A stretch of DNA of 64,000 nt from Sebastes aleutianus (GCA_916700875.1 CAKAKS010000022.1:14646065-14710064); one strand, 5' to 3'. Positions 11,176-22,796 are shown, numbered from the stretch's first letter. Program-made: numbers and translations. Notes: generated by a model from the sequence alone, not told the origin.

Positions 11176-11934
11176 GGCTACATGCAACCTTTCTAGAGTC
11201 TGATCAATACATTACACCGTACACTTCATCAGATAGATTCTGTAGAATGAATCAATCACACTGCATTTTTAAACTGCATCATCACATAACATCAGAGGAA
11301 GCCGACTCACTGAACTCTGAGTAATACAGTGAGTAACTACACAGACAGTGGAAACAGACCATGTTCAACTGTAACCACTGGCTCCAGCAGAGTCCTGCTC
11401 TAATGATGCTCACTTCCTCCTCATGAGTGTGTGTGTGTGTGTGTTTTCCCATCAGTGTTTATGCCATAATTGAAGCCGTGGCCCCTCCTTGCCCTTATGA
11501 AACCTATTATACAGTACAAAGGTATTAGTTAGAGGATATTTATTGTGTCTGTGCCACTTGCGGCAACATTTAGTCAACGCTTCATTTGTCGACTGGTTTT
11601 TAAAAATGAGGCATGTCTCATCATAATGAAATGAGTTTGTGTCTCAAAGTGTGAGACAGAGCTGAGTGTTTTGTTTCCTTGGTGGTGGTGGTGTGTGGGT
11701 GAATGCATTTCAAGTTTGACAGGAAGAAAGGTTAGAAGTACAGTCATTTTGTACTGGAGCTGCAGATTGAAAACACGTTGTGCTGATATCTTTCTTACAC
11801 CCTAAATTTGTACATTTTAACATGAGAATTGAATCCTTGTAAAGGTGGAGAAGTGTCTAAATCTGCATTTACGTCATGCGACACGAAAGTCTCTCAAACC
11901 TTTATTTGAGTTTTGCATGGTCATTGCTGTGAAG
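11176..11934. other. unannotated sequence
   Basis: A short TG run lies at about 11425-11443. No supported gene or repeat family. Confidence 0.35.
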
Positions 11935-12397
11935 TATGGAGGACGGAACCTGCCAAAAAGAAATGTAAAAGGGAATGTAAAAAGAAAAGAATATATAAAT
12001 AAATACGTTTGGGGAAATACATATGGGGTGAAATGCAAAGGGAAAATCGTGCATAAATAAATAAATAAATAAGAAATACTTGTAAAAATAAATATAAAAT
12101 AAATAAATAATAAATGTAAAAATAAATACAAACTTTTATAAAAAATAAATACATAAATAAATAAAAGGGAAAATTAAACAGAAGAGTCAATAAATAAGGG
12201 AATTAATATAAAGATAAATAAATAAAGAAGCAAATTAAAACAGAAATATCAATTTATGTCAAATTTTATCGATTCATTAATGGCTGCATTTATTTTTAAT
12301 ATTAATTTTGCTATATTTAATGACATATTTATTTATTTATCCAGTCATTTATTTATTTATTATTTATTTTTGATTTTGGCAGCTTCCGTCTTCCATA
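11935..12397. mobile_element. MITE with about 24-bp terminal inverted repeats
   Basis: The left end reads tatggaggacggaacctgcc and the right end, reverse-complemented, tatggaagacggaagctgcc; both continue into AAAA. The two ends thus match at 18 of 20 positions. The 463-bp element is bounded by TA on both sides, consistent with a Tc1/mariner-type TA target, though this is inference. The interior is an AAATA/TAAAT-rich tract and the short frames in it are not coding. Confidence 0.65.
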
Positions 12398-13806
12398 GCT
12401 AAGGAGCTTTATTTTATTTAAATGATTTATCATTCATTTTTCAGAACAGGTTACTTTGTGATATTCAGGATATTAGGAGCAAAATGCTTCTCCTGCATAG
12501 AGAAAAATTGTACGTTGATATATGGGGTAAACACAAGTTACAAACTTATTGTCTCATAAAGAATAACTATAGTGTAGAACTTTATGTGAAATATAATTTA
12601 TACAAAGACAAAGATCCCTATATGTGCACAGTTATGCTCAGAAACATTATCATTGATAAGGTTCACTTTTTGTTTTACTGTCTTGTCTACAAGGACATAA
12701 TGGTGCCCAAACTTTGCGTGCATGACAAGGATATAAAGAAATCAATCAATCATTATTGATGAAATTATTTTCAGAATAACGGCTCAACATCAGTGGCCAG
12801 TATCTGATATTTCTTGCCCTTACACAAGAGTTGGTATGATGCAGTGACTCACCCATTGATTTCATAATACTATGTGTGAATGCTGAACATCAGCAAACAT
12901 TGCATCAAATACAGCAGACTCTTCCCTTTCCTTTCCTCTCCATCTTCTCTCCCTCTCATCACACCATTTCAATTTCCCTTTCCTCCTTTTCCTCCCCGCT
13001 CCTCTTATGCTCCGTCTATCAGCCGCCGTCCTCTCACCTCTCCCTCAACTCCTGCTCCCAGGTTTCATTTTCCTTCTCCAAGACTCCATTTTCTCTCCTT
13101 GTCCTTTTACTTCCTTTCCTCGTGCAGATAAGAGGCGACTCCACATGCATGAACATTTACACACACAAAACATACACATGCATGGAAATGATTAAAGATG
13201 TATACTGTACGTGAACTGATACTCGGGTTGAACCGGCACATACTGTACATCATGTAGATGCTGGATTTTTTCGATTGAAGCTATGGATCGCCTCAAGGCC
13301 TGAAATGAAAACCCATTAAATCGAACATTTCTCCTTTTCACTTGCATATTGTCACGGCTTGGTGAGAACTTGAATTTTAAAACCTTGTTTTAACGTTTAC
13401 CAAAATGTATTTTTGGGGTTTCGTAGAAGTAGAATCTAGAATTTGATGAAATTTTATCAAGAAACGGAAAAACACAGAACTCTGACTCCTATGAAGATTG
13501 TTTTTTTTCTAGTCCTCAAAATGTGGCGTTCGTGGCTGTGGTTGAATATAGACCTGTTTGAAGTCGCTGTTGACTTTTTCGATATTTGACCAAGACGACG
13601 ATCTTTCTCTAACCTTATCCAAGTGCTTTGCGTTGCCTAAACATAACCATAAAGACTTAATTCATGCATTTGTTGCTATAAGTGAACAATAAGTCGACAA
13701 ATGAGATATATTGTCTGTGAATGTTTTGCTAAAGATTCAGGATGAACATTTTGCAACCTTGCAGATGGCTTTTTTTAAAAAACGTTTCCTCATTATGTTG
13801 ATAACT
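12398..13806. other. unannotated sequence
   Basis: A 91-codon open frame at 12484-12759 matches nothing I know. It ends in a taaagaaatcaatcaatcatt string that resembles a retroelement tail, so I do not call it a gene. A CT-rich stretch lies at 12910-13110. Around 13590-13650 a tttctctaacc..taa block recalls the repeat family near 40700-41050. Confidence 0.3.
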
Positions 13807-14095
13807 ATAATTACCGCCTCACGGTTGTCTGCCTCTGCCAACCAGTCAAGTTGCAGTTTACATCCATGTCTGTCCAAAATGTCATCACTTCATCATTTTA
13901 TCCTGTTAGACATTTGTGTGAAATTGTCATAATTAGTATATGAGTTATGGCCAAATTCTAATCAGTTCATCCTTGAATCCAACTTGACGTTTGAGCCAAA
14001 TTTGAAGAAATCTGCTCAAGGCGTACCTAAGATATCATGTTCACAAGAATGGGACGGACAGACGGATGGAACCACGGAACAAAAAACATAATACG
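13807..14095 (+). repeat. percomorph dispersed repeat (recognised by motif order)
   Basis: Contains, in order, ggttgtctgcctctgccaac, a catccatgtctgtcca block, a tgttagacatttgtgtgaaa block, a tatatgagttatggcc block and gaatgggacggacagacgg. I recall this order as a high-copy fish repeat ending in the gacggacagacgg string. The class is not known to me and there is no second copy here. Confidence 0.45.
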
Positions 14096-14393
14096 GGTGA
14101 CATTTCTGTCAAAGCATATTTGATGTTGCAAATTCAAATTAGTAGTGTATGAAAAGTAACTTTTAGGAACCATGTTACCCTTCAATGAAAGGCGTGAAAA
14201 TGACCAAAGCTGGACTGAGGGTTTAGGTGTTTTATACCATGCTACCTGCGTGGCTCTGAGCATGACAGTGTTGGTCGGTTGGTCCACCACTTTGGTCCGG
14301 ACTGAAATGTCTCAACGACTACAGATAGACGAAGTCCCGCCTTTTCTTTCTGTGACTTTCTTGATTGCAAAATCATCTGTTTAATGTGTACAA

Positions 14394-14735
14394 TATATAC
14401 GGAAACAACGTAACATAAGTACGGAAAACACGACACAAAAAACGCGTCACAAAGATCACTAACGTAACTAGAAAAATAAAAATATCTGCAGTTAGGTTTA
14501 GGCAAGAAAACCACTGAGTTAGGTTTAGGAAAAACGTCCTAGTTGGGCTTAAAATAAGTAAAATATGTATGGAAACAACGTAACACAACTACAGAAAACA
14601 GGTCACAAACATCAATAAAAAACATGTGACACAATCAGTCAACAATGGTCTCAAACACCAGTCTCCTGGTTGAAAGTCGTGTGTTTGTTGGATCCATCCA
14701 CCTCCCCTCCCATCCGCCATAAACAGCTTTTTCAC
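14394..14735 (+). repeat. family C dispersed repeat, copy 1
   Basis: Carries the family hallmark gttaggtttaggcaagaaaa (14492-14511), repeated with variation about 30 bp on, then a tatggaaacaacgtaaca block and a ctcctggttgaaagt-cgtgtgtttgttgga block. It is closely matched by 20397-20760. Diverged relatives are at 16340, 27291, 30061, 35066, 37081 and 40185. Confidence 0.6.
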
Positions 14736-15205
14736 TTTTTATTCACTAGCTCTGAGCGTAGCATATTTACGCAGATGTGCTTATATTCCAGTCAGTGCAG
14801 ACTCCAGCAATTGTGCGACATGTATTGTCTTTGTCTTATTTTCTGTACACAAGTCCACACTCTCACCTCACAGAGCTTTTAGGAAGGTAAATATTCAAAA
14901 GCCCGAAGCTGTTCGTTCCCACACTCGTTCACCTTTTCCCACCGCTTCAGTGTGTGAAGTCCAAATGAAACAGAGATATTCATGGCTCCTCTCCATGAGC
15001 ATAAAGGCCTGGACCTCCTAACCTGGCCATTCAATTAGCCACAGTGGCCAGTGTGTGTGTGTGTGTTACTCTATGTGTGTGTGTGTGTGTGAGTGCAAAC
15101 TATTGCCCTGTCTGAGCAGCCAACCTCAACTAAGGGCCAGGCTCAAACAGCGGCTTAAAGCTAACCAGGTCACAGCTGATGGTGTGAGAACCGGGGCTGT
15201 GCTCG

Positions 15206-15239
<34 letters not shown>

Positions 15240-15734
15240 ATGAAGACAGAAAGAGCTCAAATAAACCTTCTATATGTTGGTGTTTATGGAGGTGTGTTGC
15301 CAAAAAGGAAACCTGCTTCGTGACAGTTTCCCCCATGATGTCACTCACTAGTTGCAGAGGGAGGTGTGAAATGTGCGGTACAGAGTTTTTACGGGTATGT
15401 GTTTAGTTTATTTTGGTTTTTAGCTGGAAGCGGCGTTGCGTACGTGCTGGTCCCGTCGCAGCCGCCACGTCTTTCAGCGGCGTACGCGTCTGTTTTCAGA
15501 GGCAGTCAAGCTACACTGATTTTCTGCTGTAGTGTTTAAGTAAGCAGAGCCCGGTTCTGTTGAATCACACCCTCCTAACGTTGACACATAAAGGCAAGTT
15601 ATGACTGTTTAACCTTCAGCTGTCTGGCAGGGCTAATAGGGCATTCACAGGGAGTGGAAGTTTATTTTTGGCGACATCAAGTGGAAAAACAACCTGATTT
15701 TATTGTTTTACTTTTGCAGCACCTTCTTCGGCGA
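14736..15734. other. unannotated sequence with TG tracts
   Basis: TG tracts at about 15051-15066, 15074-15090 and 15211-15239. Unique DNA otherwise; a GC-rich patch with cgtacg motifs lies at 15430-15490. Confidence 0.35.
15211..15239 (+). repeat. (GT)n microsatellite
   Basis: 29 bp of uninterrupted GT, directly visible. Confidence 0.9.
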
Positions 15735-15960
15735 GACTGAAATTCAATTAATCAGTGAAACTTTGATAATTAATTGTCATTAAGGTTAATTTAGGGTTGG
15801 TTTTTCATTATTTTTAATTTACAAATAGCAAACATTTTCTGGTTAAAGCTTGTTAAATGTGAGGATTTCTTTCCTTTCTCTCATTTCTTATTGTCGTTAA
15901 TAGTTTTTACCATTGCTCTATCAAAACAATTTGTCCTATATTGTTTGACATTTTCTTCAA
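15735..15960 (+). repeat. family L-like fragment
   Basis: Contains gcaaacattttctggtt, a taaatgtgaggatttctt block and attaatcagtg/aattaattgtc strings that recur in hAT-type family L repeats. No ends are defined. Confidence 0.4.
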
Positions 15961-16126
15961 GTCTTGTCATGACCATGATGTTGCTAGGAAACCAGCAGAG
16001 ACTTCAGGAAGTAACTGCGCCAGCACATAAACCACTGTACAACCACAACTTGTTTGTTTTTGTACGGGTTAAACAAACGAGATGTTCAAATGTTGACTAG
16101 TGAGCTCTAGTGATGCTTATGGGTGG

Positions 16127-16220
16127 ATTTGGTTACCTTTGGACAGAACCAGGCTAGCTGTTTCCACCTGCTTCCAGTCTTTATGCTAAGCTATGCTAAT
16201 CAACTACTGGCTATACTGTA
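16127..16220 (-). repeat. family J fragment, reverse
   Basis: Reads ggttacctttggacagaacc, then ggctagctgtttcc, then a cttccagtctttatgctaag block. This is the reverse of a TTAA-flanked fish repeat whose other copy starts at 20143 and shares the gttagcttagc(c)tagcat motif. Confidence 0.5.
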
Positions 16221-16339
16221 TACGTCAGGCTGAATTTGCAACCCCCGTCTCCTACTAAATTACTCTCCCAAACAACTTAACTGCAATTACAATTTAGTTT
16301 TCAATTATGTTTCGAGGGAAACATTTTCTCCCGGATTAT

Positions 16340-16600
16340 GGTCGCAGTTTTAAACACATGGTTAATGTTGTAAATTGACACAAAACACAAAAAAATGAAA
16401 CAAAAATACTTGGTTATGTTTTGTAAAAAAACATAATTTTTTGGCTTAAAATTTATACATTTGTTACGTTATTTAAACTACGGACGTAAATTAAAATACG
16501 TTGACTTTTGATTTCACACAGGACACAAACAGCCGTCCCCTAGGTGAAAGTCCTGTGTTTGTTTGACCTTTCCACCAAAAACGGTACTTTATGGACCTTG
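16340..16600 (+). repeat. family C fragment, diverged
   Basis: Shares acaaacagccgtcccctag, then gtgaaagtcctgtgtttgt, with the ctcctggt..gaaag..gtgtttgttgga block of family C. The left part has ttggttatgttttg and cttaaaat relics. Confidence 0.45.
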
Positions 16601-16740
16601 TTTTTTCAACTACAGTTTTCAATGTCACGGATGAACCTCCAGGACAACATTGATTTGACCGAAAGCTCCAGAACAGCTACTAAATGGACCTTGAGGTGAC
16701 AATTGTTTTCTCAATTGATACAGAATCTATTTTATATTGC
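16601..16740 (+). repeat. family L fragment
   Basis: Contains gaaagctccagaacagctac then taaatggaccttgaggtga, the same phrase as in the 5955-7740 cluster, here uninterrupted. It therefore serves as the empty-site reference for the 7215-7593 insertion. Confidence 0.5.
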
Positions 16741-16863
16741 AAGACAGTGCGGAATAATATAATTTTAATGTGTAATTTTGAGGGAAACAAAGGAGAAAAC
16801 TCAATGTTAAGGGGTTGAAGCAGGCCTTCACTTTAAATTATGGAAGTAGTTTTCACTTGAAAG

Positions 16864-17052
16864 GTCGGACTACACATGTTGCTCTCCGTGCCCAGGGCAA
16901 GGCTTGAGACAGAGGGTAGTAAGGCATTTGCTGTAAGGGCCACACAACTGTGGAATAACCTTTTAAAACGTATTTTCTGTTTTATGTCTGTGAAGCACTT
17001 TGTGAACTTGTTTCTGAAAAGTGCTATATAAATAAAGTTTATTATTATATTT
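16864..17052 (+). mobile_element. 5'-truncated LINE, reverse transcriptase C-terminal relic and 3' tail
   Basis: From 16864 one frame reads VGLHMLLSVPRARLETEG and continues SKAFAVRATQLWNNLLKR. The VPRARL...AFAVRA..LWN pattern is the C-terminal signature of L2/CR1-type LINE reverse transcriptases. It is followed by a 3' tail with agtgctatataaataaagtt and a short TTA-rich end. Only about 35 codons survive, so the copy is dead. Assignment to L2-like rather than another LINE clade is from recall of the tail. Confidence 0.65.
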
Positions 17053-18394
17053 ACAGAAGTTCCAAGTAGCTAAGAGAGGTCCCTCCCTAAGGTACTTCTA
17101 CATAAACAGTGAGTTAAAAAAAAATGTTTGTGTCAGGAAGAAGTGTCAATCAAACAAGGAATGTAGCATCTTCCTTGGAAATCTTTCACTGCTCATGCCA
17201 ACATTACCCTGATCTTATTCAGTTTATTCCAGAGAAATTGAAGGTGTAAACGACATCATTATTATTGTTTATTTTTCCCATGAAAGACCTCTATAGACAT
17301 CAGTTGTTCAAGCAGGAAATAAAACATCTTCTTGTCCATAGTTTGAATCACTAACGCGTTACAGAAATCAGTGATGAAGAGAATTAAAACAGACATGTAT
17401 TCATAATAAAAAATACCTCACACTGTTACTTTAATGCCCCGATGTGAGCTTGAACCCCGACAAACCACCGTCCTCTTCCTCGCTGACAGGCATTTCCCAC
17501 CATCAGAGACCGTATAGTGTGTGTTTCTATAGTCTGCCATTCCCAAAGTTGGCGGAGTGTGAAGACATATAATTGCTTCATGAAACCTAACTAGGTGATA
17601 TGAATAATCTGTCAGTGGAGGAGGCGACCCGGCCTCCACGCCAATCACCGAGGTGTCCCGGAGAGTAGCGGAGCGTGGCCAAAACCATACCTGTCCATCC
17701 GGAAAAAACATATCTGTCCCTCAACTTCCCCTTTTCCCCCCCAAACCGCTGTTATCAGACCAAAGGGCTGAGTGTGTGTGGATGTGAATTCATTGGAGAC
17801 CCTCTATATGGCACCATGATCAAGTCCAGATCAGATAGAGGACTCGCCACTGATTGGTGTGTGTTTGTGTGTGTGTGTGTTTTTTTCTTCCTCACTCTGA
17901 TACAGAAATTCTTCACAAGACAGGAAGAGGAGAGACAAAAGGGAAGCTAGATGGAAACAGTTTTTGATAAATGCACTGATAGCAAACTGGTCTATAGTTT
18001 GAGGTCAACCTCAAAAGCAAAAGTGCACCGAGGAGAGTTTGAGTCAAAAGTAAAAACATACAAGATGCATCAAATGATTAAAAAACAGGCAAAAGACAGA
18101 CAGATAGAAACATGAAAAATAAAAAAAGCTTTATTTAGATACTTTGGAATAAATAAAGTTTACTTTTTTATGTTTTTTCTTAAGGTTTTTATATCATTAT
18201 ATAGCTCCTTAGTGGTGTTCCTTATGTATACAAATCTGAACATTCAAATTTTGGTTGAAGTACGTATGTTTTTTTGTCAAAATGCTATTTTTCCAAGCCT
18301 TTCTAAAAACTTTTCCCCATGTGACATGACGTAGGTTTCTACGTGATGACATTGCTATATATACAGTACATATATATGCAATATATATATATAA
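17053..18394. other. unannotated sequence
   Basis: A short GT tract sits near 17860-17881. The open frame near 17418-17711 on the minus strand has no splice or start support. No repeat family was recognised. Confidence 0.35.
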
Positions 18395-18474
18395 AACCTT
18401 GTGATTTTCTCTTCTCAAGCTGTAACAAAAGCTCTCTTCTCTGGATTTTGTGGCAGTCTTTAGGCAGTTTGCAG
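18395..18474 (+). repeat. direct repeat, arm 1
   Basis: 80 bp beginning aaccttgtgattttctcttc and ending ggcagtttgcag. It matches 18931-19012 with a handful of changes. Spacing between arms is about 536 bp and holds LINE-tail fragments. Confidence 0.7.
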
Positions 18475-18499
18475 TCCTCTGTTTATTTATCAGTATGAT

Positions 18500-18692
18500 T
18501 TTGTGTGCCCTCTTTGTAAAGCGTCCATGGGTTTCCTTGAAAGGCGCTATTTAAGTCCAATTTATTCTAAGTATATTATTATATGTGCTGTTATATAGGG
18601 TTGTTAATGTTCTCTCGATATTCTTTAATGCTCTTTGTGGAAAGCAAATTCCCCCTAGGGGCAATAAAGCTTTCATTCATTCATTCATTCAG
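18500..18692 (+). mobile_element. two LINE 3' tail fragments
   Basis: First fragment: gtaaagcgtccatggg..cttgaaaggcgctatttaagt, the typical tail of fish L2-like elements. Second: caaattccccctaggggcaataaagc followed by (ATTC)4 at 18672-18691, another retroelement tail type. No coding region remains. Confidence 0.5.
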
Positions 18693-18930
18693 CCCATAAT
18701 AGACAGTTTTTAATAGATCGAAGCTGCTGATATTTTGTGTTGACTTTCAATTACAGTTTGTCCGATATCATAAAAAAAAATGGACACGACCATAAAAAAA
18801 TCCTTGAAATTGTGTTTGTGTCCGTCAAATTACACATAAAACTATACTATAAAAAAACAATATCATCCTCTTACTTTACATTACCAAACCAGCAAAATTA
18901 GCTTTTTTTGCTGTAAAAAAATGTGCATAC

Positions 18931-19012
18931 AACCTTGTGATTTTCTCTTCTCGAGCTGTAACGAAAGCTCTCTCTACACTGGATTTTGTGGTAGACTTTA
19001 GGCAGTTTTCAG
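18931..19012 (+). repeat. direct repeat, arm 2
   Basis: Second arm of the pair with 18395-18474. Begins aaccttgtgattttctcttc and ends ggcagttttcag. The sequence just after (19011-19064) has an agcaggga / tccctgct inverted pair. Confidence 0.7.
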
Positions 19013-19555
19013 CAGGGAAAATTAGTGTACACCTCCACCATGCATTTTCCCATGATTCCCTGCTCCCACACACACACACACTCTCCAATCCCCTCCACCC
19101 ACCACATAAACCCAAGTCACTCGGCCCGTCTCACCGATCTTATCAAGTCTTTTTCATTTACAATGCTGAACTGGCCTCCATGTGTCATTACTGAACACAC
19201 ACACACATACGGATGCATATACACACATCCACATGCTGAAAATACACACACAAAATCACAAATACGCGGCTACATTTTTCTGTCCGTGTGAATGTGTAAC
19301 ATTTGCTTCATAGCTTGTGTGTATTTATCTGTTGAAACGTGTGTATACCTTGTGTGTGTACACGTGTATTCAGACCAGACGTGTGTGTGCTCTCGCCGCT
19401 ATGTATGTGTGTATGTGTGTGTGTGTAGATACAGCAGCATGTGGCGTGTTTGTTTTTATCAGAGATCTTTAAGCTGGGTCATGTGTTGTTGCTTCACATT
19501 TCATCATCCTGCTCTCTTATCTGCTGTTTTCATACACAACTGCTGTAATACTGTT

Positions 19556-19558
<3 letters not shown>

Positions 19559-19587
<29 letters not shown>
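19559..19587 (+). repeat. (AC)14 microsatellite
   Basis: Uninterrupted AC run, directly visible. Confidence 0.95.
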
Positions 19588-19589
<2 letters not shown>

Positions 19590-19730
19590 ATACCAGACTC
19601 CCACCATATAACGGTAAGCCGGTAGAGATAGTTTGTAGGAGGCAGAATGAAGGAGTAAAGAAGAGAAAGGAGGCAACAGCACTGAGAGAGGGATAAGAAG
19701 AAAGAGGGAGAAGCAGCCTCTATATCATAC

Positions 19731-19751
19731 GTTGTTGTTGTTGTTGTTGTT
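19731..19751 (+). repeat. (GTT)7 microsatellite
   Basis: Seven GTT triplets, then a broken continuation to 19764. Confidence 0.95.
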
Positions 19752-20142
19752 TTCGTTGTTGTTGATTTTGGAGGCTGATGTGGACAGACAGAGGCTGGGA
19801 CCTGTCAGCGATGTGAGGAATGACGTCTCTCTGATCTCCTCTACAGATTATTTTGTCCTCTGACACACACATATCTCTCCCTGCACGCTCCACGTCGGGT
19901 TGTTTTGTCTGTGGCGTCTTTAAATATGAAGGTTTTTGTGTGTGTCTCCTTGCGTTGGCTTCTGAAGGTTATTGCTGGGTCATAACAGCTGATATTTATC
20001 CTGATATATCTGGTATGAAAGCTGGCGGTGGCAGAAATCTGTAACTTTCCCCTCTACTGCAGTGAGAGGTGATTGAAACAAAAGATTGCGATGTTGTGTC
20101 ACGGAGGCTTACTGTGAAGCTATTATTTTGTGGTGATTTGAA

Positions 20143-20389
20143 TTAAAGGAATAGTTCGTCATTTGGGGAAATACAATCAATACCAATCTCGTGTGTGGCT
20201 GATCAATAAAAACCTGGAGCTAGCAGCTTGTTAGCTTAGCCTAGCATTAATACAGAAAACGGGATAACAGCTACCTCGCCATCAGACAGACATTTCCTAC
20301 GGGGAGCTGAAATTGTTATATTGCTCTCTTTAAAGCCACCAGACTACATTCACAAAAACAGTAATTTTACCTCACAGAACACGAGAGTA
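20143..20389 (+). mobile_element. family J TTAA-start repeat
   Basis: Starts TTAAAGGAATAGTTCGTCAT, has ggggaaatac, then ctagcagcttgttagcttag and a cagaaaacgggataacagc block. I recall this as a high-copy percomorph repeat. The right end is not visible; a family C repeat begins at about 20397. Part of a reverse copy lies at 16127-16220. Confidence 0.55.
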
Positions 20390-20396
20390 TATATAC

Positions 20397-20760
20397 CCAA
20401 CCTGGTCTCACAGGAAGGCGTATACATACATTGACAGTACACGGACAATCCGCGCGTCATGAGTACGCATTTTAGCATTTTTGCGTGTTTGTACACCACG
20501 CAAATGTCTGCGGTTAGGTTTAGGCAAGAAAACAACTTAGTTAGGTTTAGGAAAAACATCCTAGTTGGGCTTAAAATAAGTCAAATATGTATGGAAACAA
20601 CGTAACACAACTACAGAAAAAAGGTCACAAACATCAATAAAAAACATGTGACACAATCAGTCAACAACGGTCTTGAACACCGGGCTCCTGGTTAAAAGTC
20701 CAGTGTTTGTTGGACCCATCCACCTCCCCAACCATAACCTTTGTTACATTTATGCCTAAA
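20397..20760 (+). repeat. family C dispersed repeat, copy 2
   Basis: Starts ccaacctggtctcacaggaa, then has gagtacgcattttagcattt, the hallmark gcggttaggtttaggcaaga, and the ctcctggttaaaagtcc block. The part from 20510 is nearly the same as 14484-14735, so those copies are relatively close relatives. Confidence 0.6.
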
Positions 20761-21240
20761 GTGTACGGGAATGGTCATGTGATATGCGTTTTTCATGTGT
20801 GGATGGAGGTTAATTAAAAAGCCCTAAAAGCTTGTCTGGACGGAGATCGTTTTTGTGTGGATGTAGCCTTAATTTGTAGTTTTGGGGGGTGGATAAGCGT
20901 CTGAATTAGCATTTTGAGCATCATAGGACACAAAAACTCCATGAAACCCAGGAAAATTAACAATGAAACATACAAATACATGCAACAAAATCAAAATGTG
21001 TCATTGGTATCAATCTTGTGATGCCTTTTGAAACTACTCGTCTCAAAGCAGTCAGGACGCGGTGACTTGTTTGTACTTCCAAGCTCTGTCACTGCCGTCT
21101 CTGGAGGCTCCACTGAGACTTTCTGCCCAGGAAATATCCTTTACTTGCACTTCCTGTCTTAGCATCTCTCCTCCCATGAGCCTTTTCTCTGTCGGTTTCT
21201 GTCCACCAGCCTCAGCCTCCTCATGGGAGCCTTTTCCTCT
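20761..21240. other. unannotated sequence
   Basis: No repeat or exon recognised. The open frames in both strands around 21052-21413 are not supported by splice or start context. Confidence 0.35.
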
Positions 21241-21540
21241 CCCAACACGCAGCTCGGAAGCCGATTGGATGATGACTCTAATCGTCGGCGGAGGAGGAGA
21301 AGAGGGGGGGGGGAGCCGAGTGCGGAGGCGCATAATGGCTTCCAATTTTGGGGAGGAAACGAGATGTAAATGAGGTAATTATGTGTCTTAACGAGGGCAA
21401 ACAGCGTTGACATTCTAGCCCTGGTAACCAGCGTATTTATAGCCCATAATAACCTTAAGTGGGACTGGCTGGAAGGCTGTCAAGGGAATTAAAGCTGTCT
21501 GAACAGCGCTGCTTTTGTTTTTATTAGGGTTGTGTGTTTG
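21241..21540. other. candidate conserved non-coding element
   Basis: A repeat-free block with regulatory-looking phrases: aaatgaggtaattatgtgtc, a ccctggtaaccagcg patch, a gtatttatagcccataataa block and a gggaattaaagctgtc block. It follows a G-rich tract (21300-21315). Conservation is not testable here. Confidence 0.3.
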
Positions 21541-22380
21541 AATCAGAAAGGTTTGACTTGGATTCTTCCATCAAACTGGAAAGAATGATATTGACAGGCG
21601 TAAGAGTGGAGGGGGGGACGCCAACAGAGGCGCCGCTATATTATCAAACCCCTCCTTTAAAAATCCAGTTTGATAGTTTTGAAACAGAAAGCGCAGGATG
21701 AAACTTTAATCCCCCTCCTGCGGTGAAAGCCGAAGAGGTCGAGCATCTTGGGGGCCTTTCATGTAAAATGTATACGACGGGGCGAAAATATTTTCTCTCC
21801 AAGATTTTTATATTTGTCTAACTAGTTAGCGTATGAAAAGTGTTTAAGAATCAGTCGTGAGTCAATGAAAACAAAGAGCGCTCCATAACCAGATTGAGTT
21901 TCAGTCATTTTTGGCTCCTCCAGACACGTTTTTCCCCTCCGTCCTCCTCCAGATTGAACTCGGCCAGTTATGGTTCTTTTGTTTTTAAAGCATGACATCA
22001 AAACATTTGATTTAAAAATGAATGAAGTGAAGTGGAACCTGGTCGGATGGGGGGGTGGAGGAGGGCGAGGCCAGGAGGACTGTGGGTAAATGTTTTTGGC
22101 ATTAGGATTGTGCCGAGCGCAGCAGAAATGTATTTCTGAAGGAGTAAGCACAGGGGGCTTTGGAGTTCACCCTATTTTCATATTCTCTCATACATCCATT
22201 TCCCTCCTCTACAGATTAAAATGGGAATTTAGACAGCAGTTCTGCGTTGGAATTGCACAGTAGGATTATCATATGGCGCTGAGGGGTTTTCGGAAGTAGA
22301 AATGTGGAGTGAAATTTATTTTTGAAGTGCTGGACATTCACTCCAGAGAGATCAAAGATTCTTTGCACCCGATTCGACTC
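21541..22380. other. repeat-poor sequence, possible regulatory DNA
   Basis: No dispersed repeat recognised. The stretch from 22190, with cctctacagattaaaatggg and attatcatatggcg patches, may belong to a conserved element that continues into the inverted-repeat arm at 22381. Confidence 0.3.
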
Positions 22381-22449
22381 TTATCAGCTCATTAAATGGC
22401 CGTTATCAGTCCTTATTCACCTCATAGATGTGGGTCAGTAGGGGCCTGC
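22381..22449 (+). repeat. inverted duplication, left arm
   Basis: 69 bp starting ttatcagctcattaaatggc. Its reverse complement matches 22797-22865 at 57 of 69 positions without gaps, including an unbroken 18-base core of cctcatagatgtgggtcag. Both arms carry ttatcag (GATA-type) sites. Confidence 0.8.
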
Positions 22450-22482
22450 GACATCAACCTGTCTCACAAAAATACGTTCCTA

Positions 22483-22775
22483 TAAGGGCTGTCAATTGAT
22501 TAAAATATTTAATCGTGATTAGTCACATGATTGTCCATAACTAATTGCGATTATTTGCAAATTAATGTAATTTACTATTAAAAATGTACCTTAAAGGGAG
22601 ATTTGTCAAGTATTTAATACTCTTATCAACATGGGAGTGGACAAATATGCTGCCTTATGCAAATGTATGTATATATTTATTATTGAAACTCAATTAACAA
22701 CACAACACAATGACAAATATTGTCCAGAAACCCTCACAGGTACTGCATTTAGCATCACCCATGTGAATCGATGAT
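22483..22775 (+). mobile_element. family B fragment, left half
   Basis: Starts taagggctgtcaattgatta and runs through accttaaagggagatttgtc, a ttatgcaaatgtatgtata block and ccctcacaggtactgcattt. It is parallel to 32025-32275. The right half and right terminus are missing. It lies between the arms of the inverted duplication. Confidence 0.6.
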
Positions 22776-22796
22776 AAAAACCTACTAGTAGGCAGA

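Larger units (their letters stand above)
19013..20142. other. unannotated sequence rich in CA/TG tracts
   Basis: CA/TG-rich between 19068 and 19430. No gene supported; the 134-codon frame starting at 19292 is driven by these tracts. Confidence 0.35.

Noticed and set aside
12484..12759. 91-codon frame as a small gene
   Set aside because: No known domain, AT-rich codons, and a retroelement-like tail at its end; kept as unannotated.
19292..19696. 134-codon Cys/Val/His-rich open frame
   Set aside because: Driven by TG and CA microsatellites.
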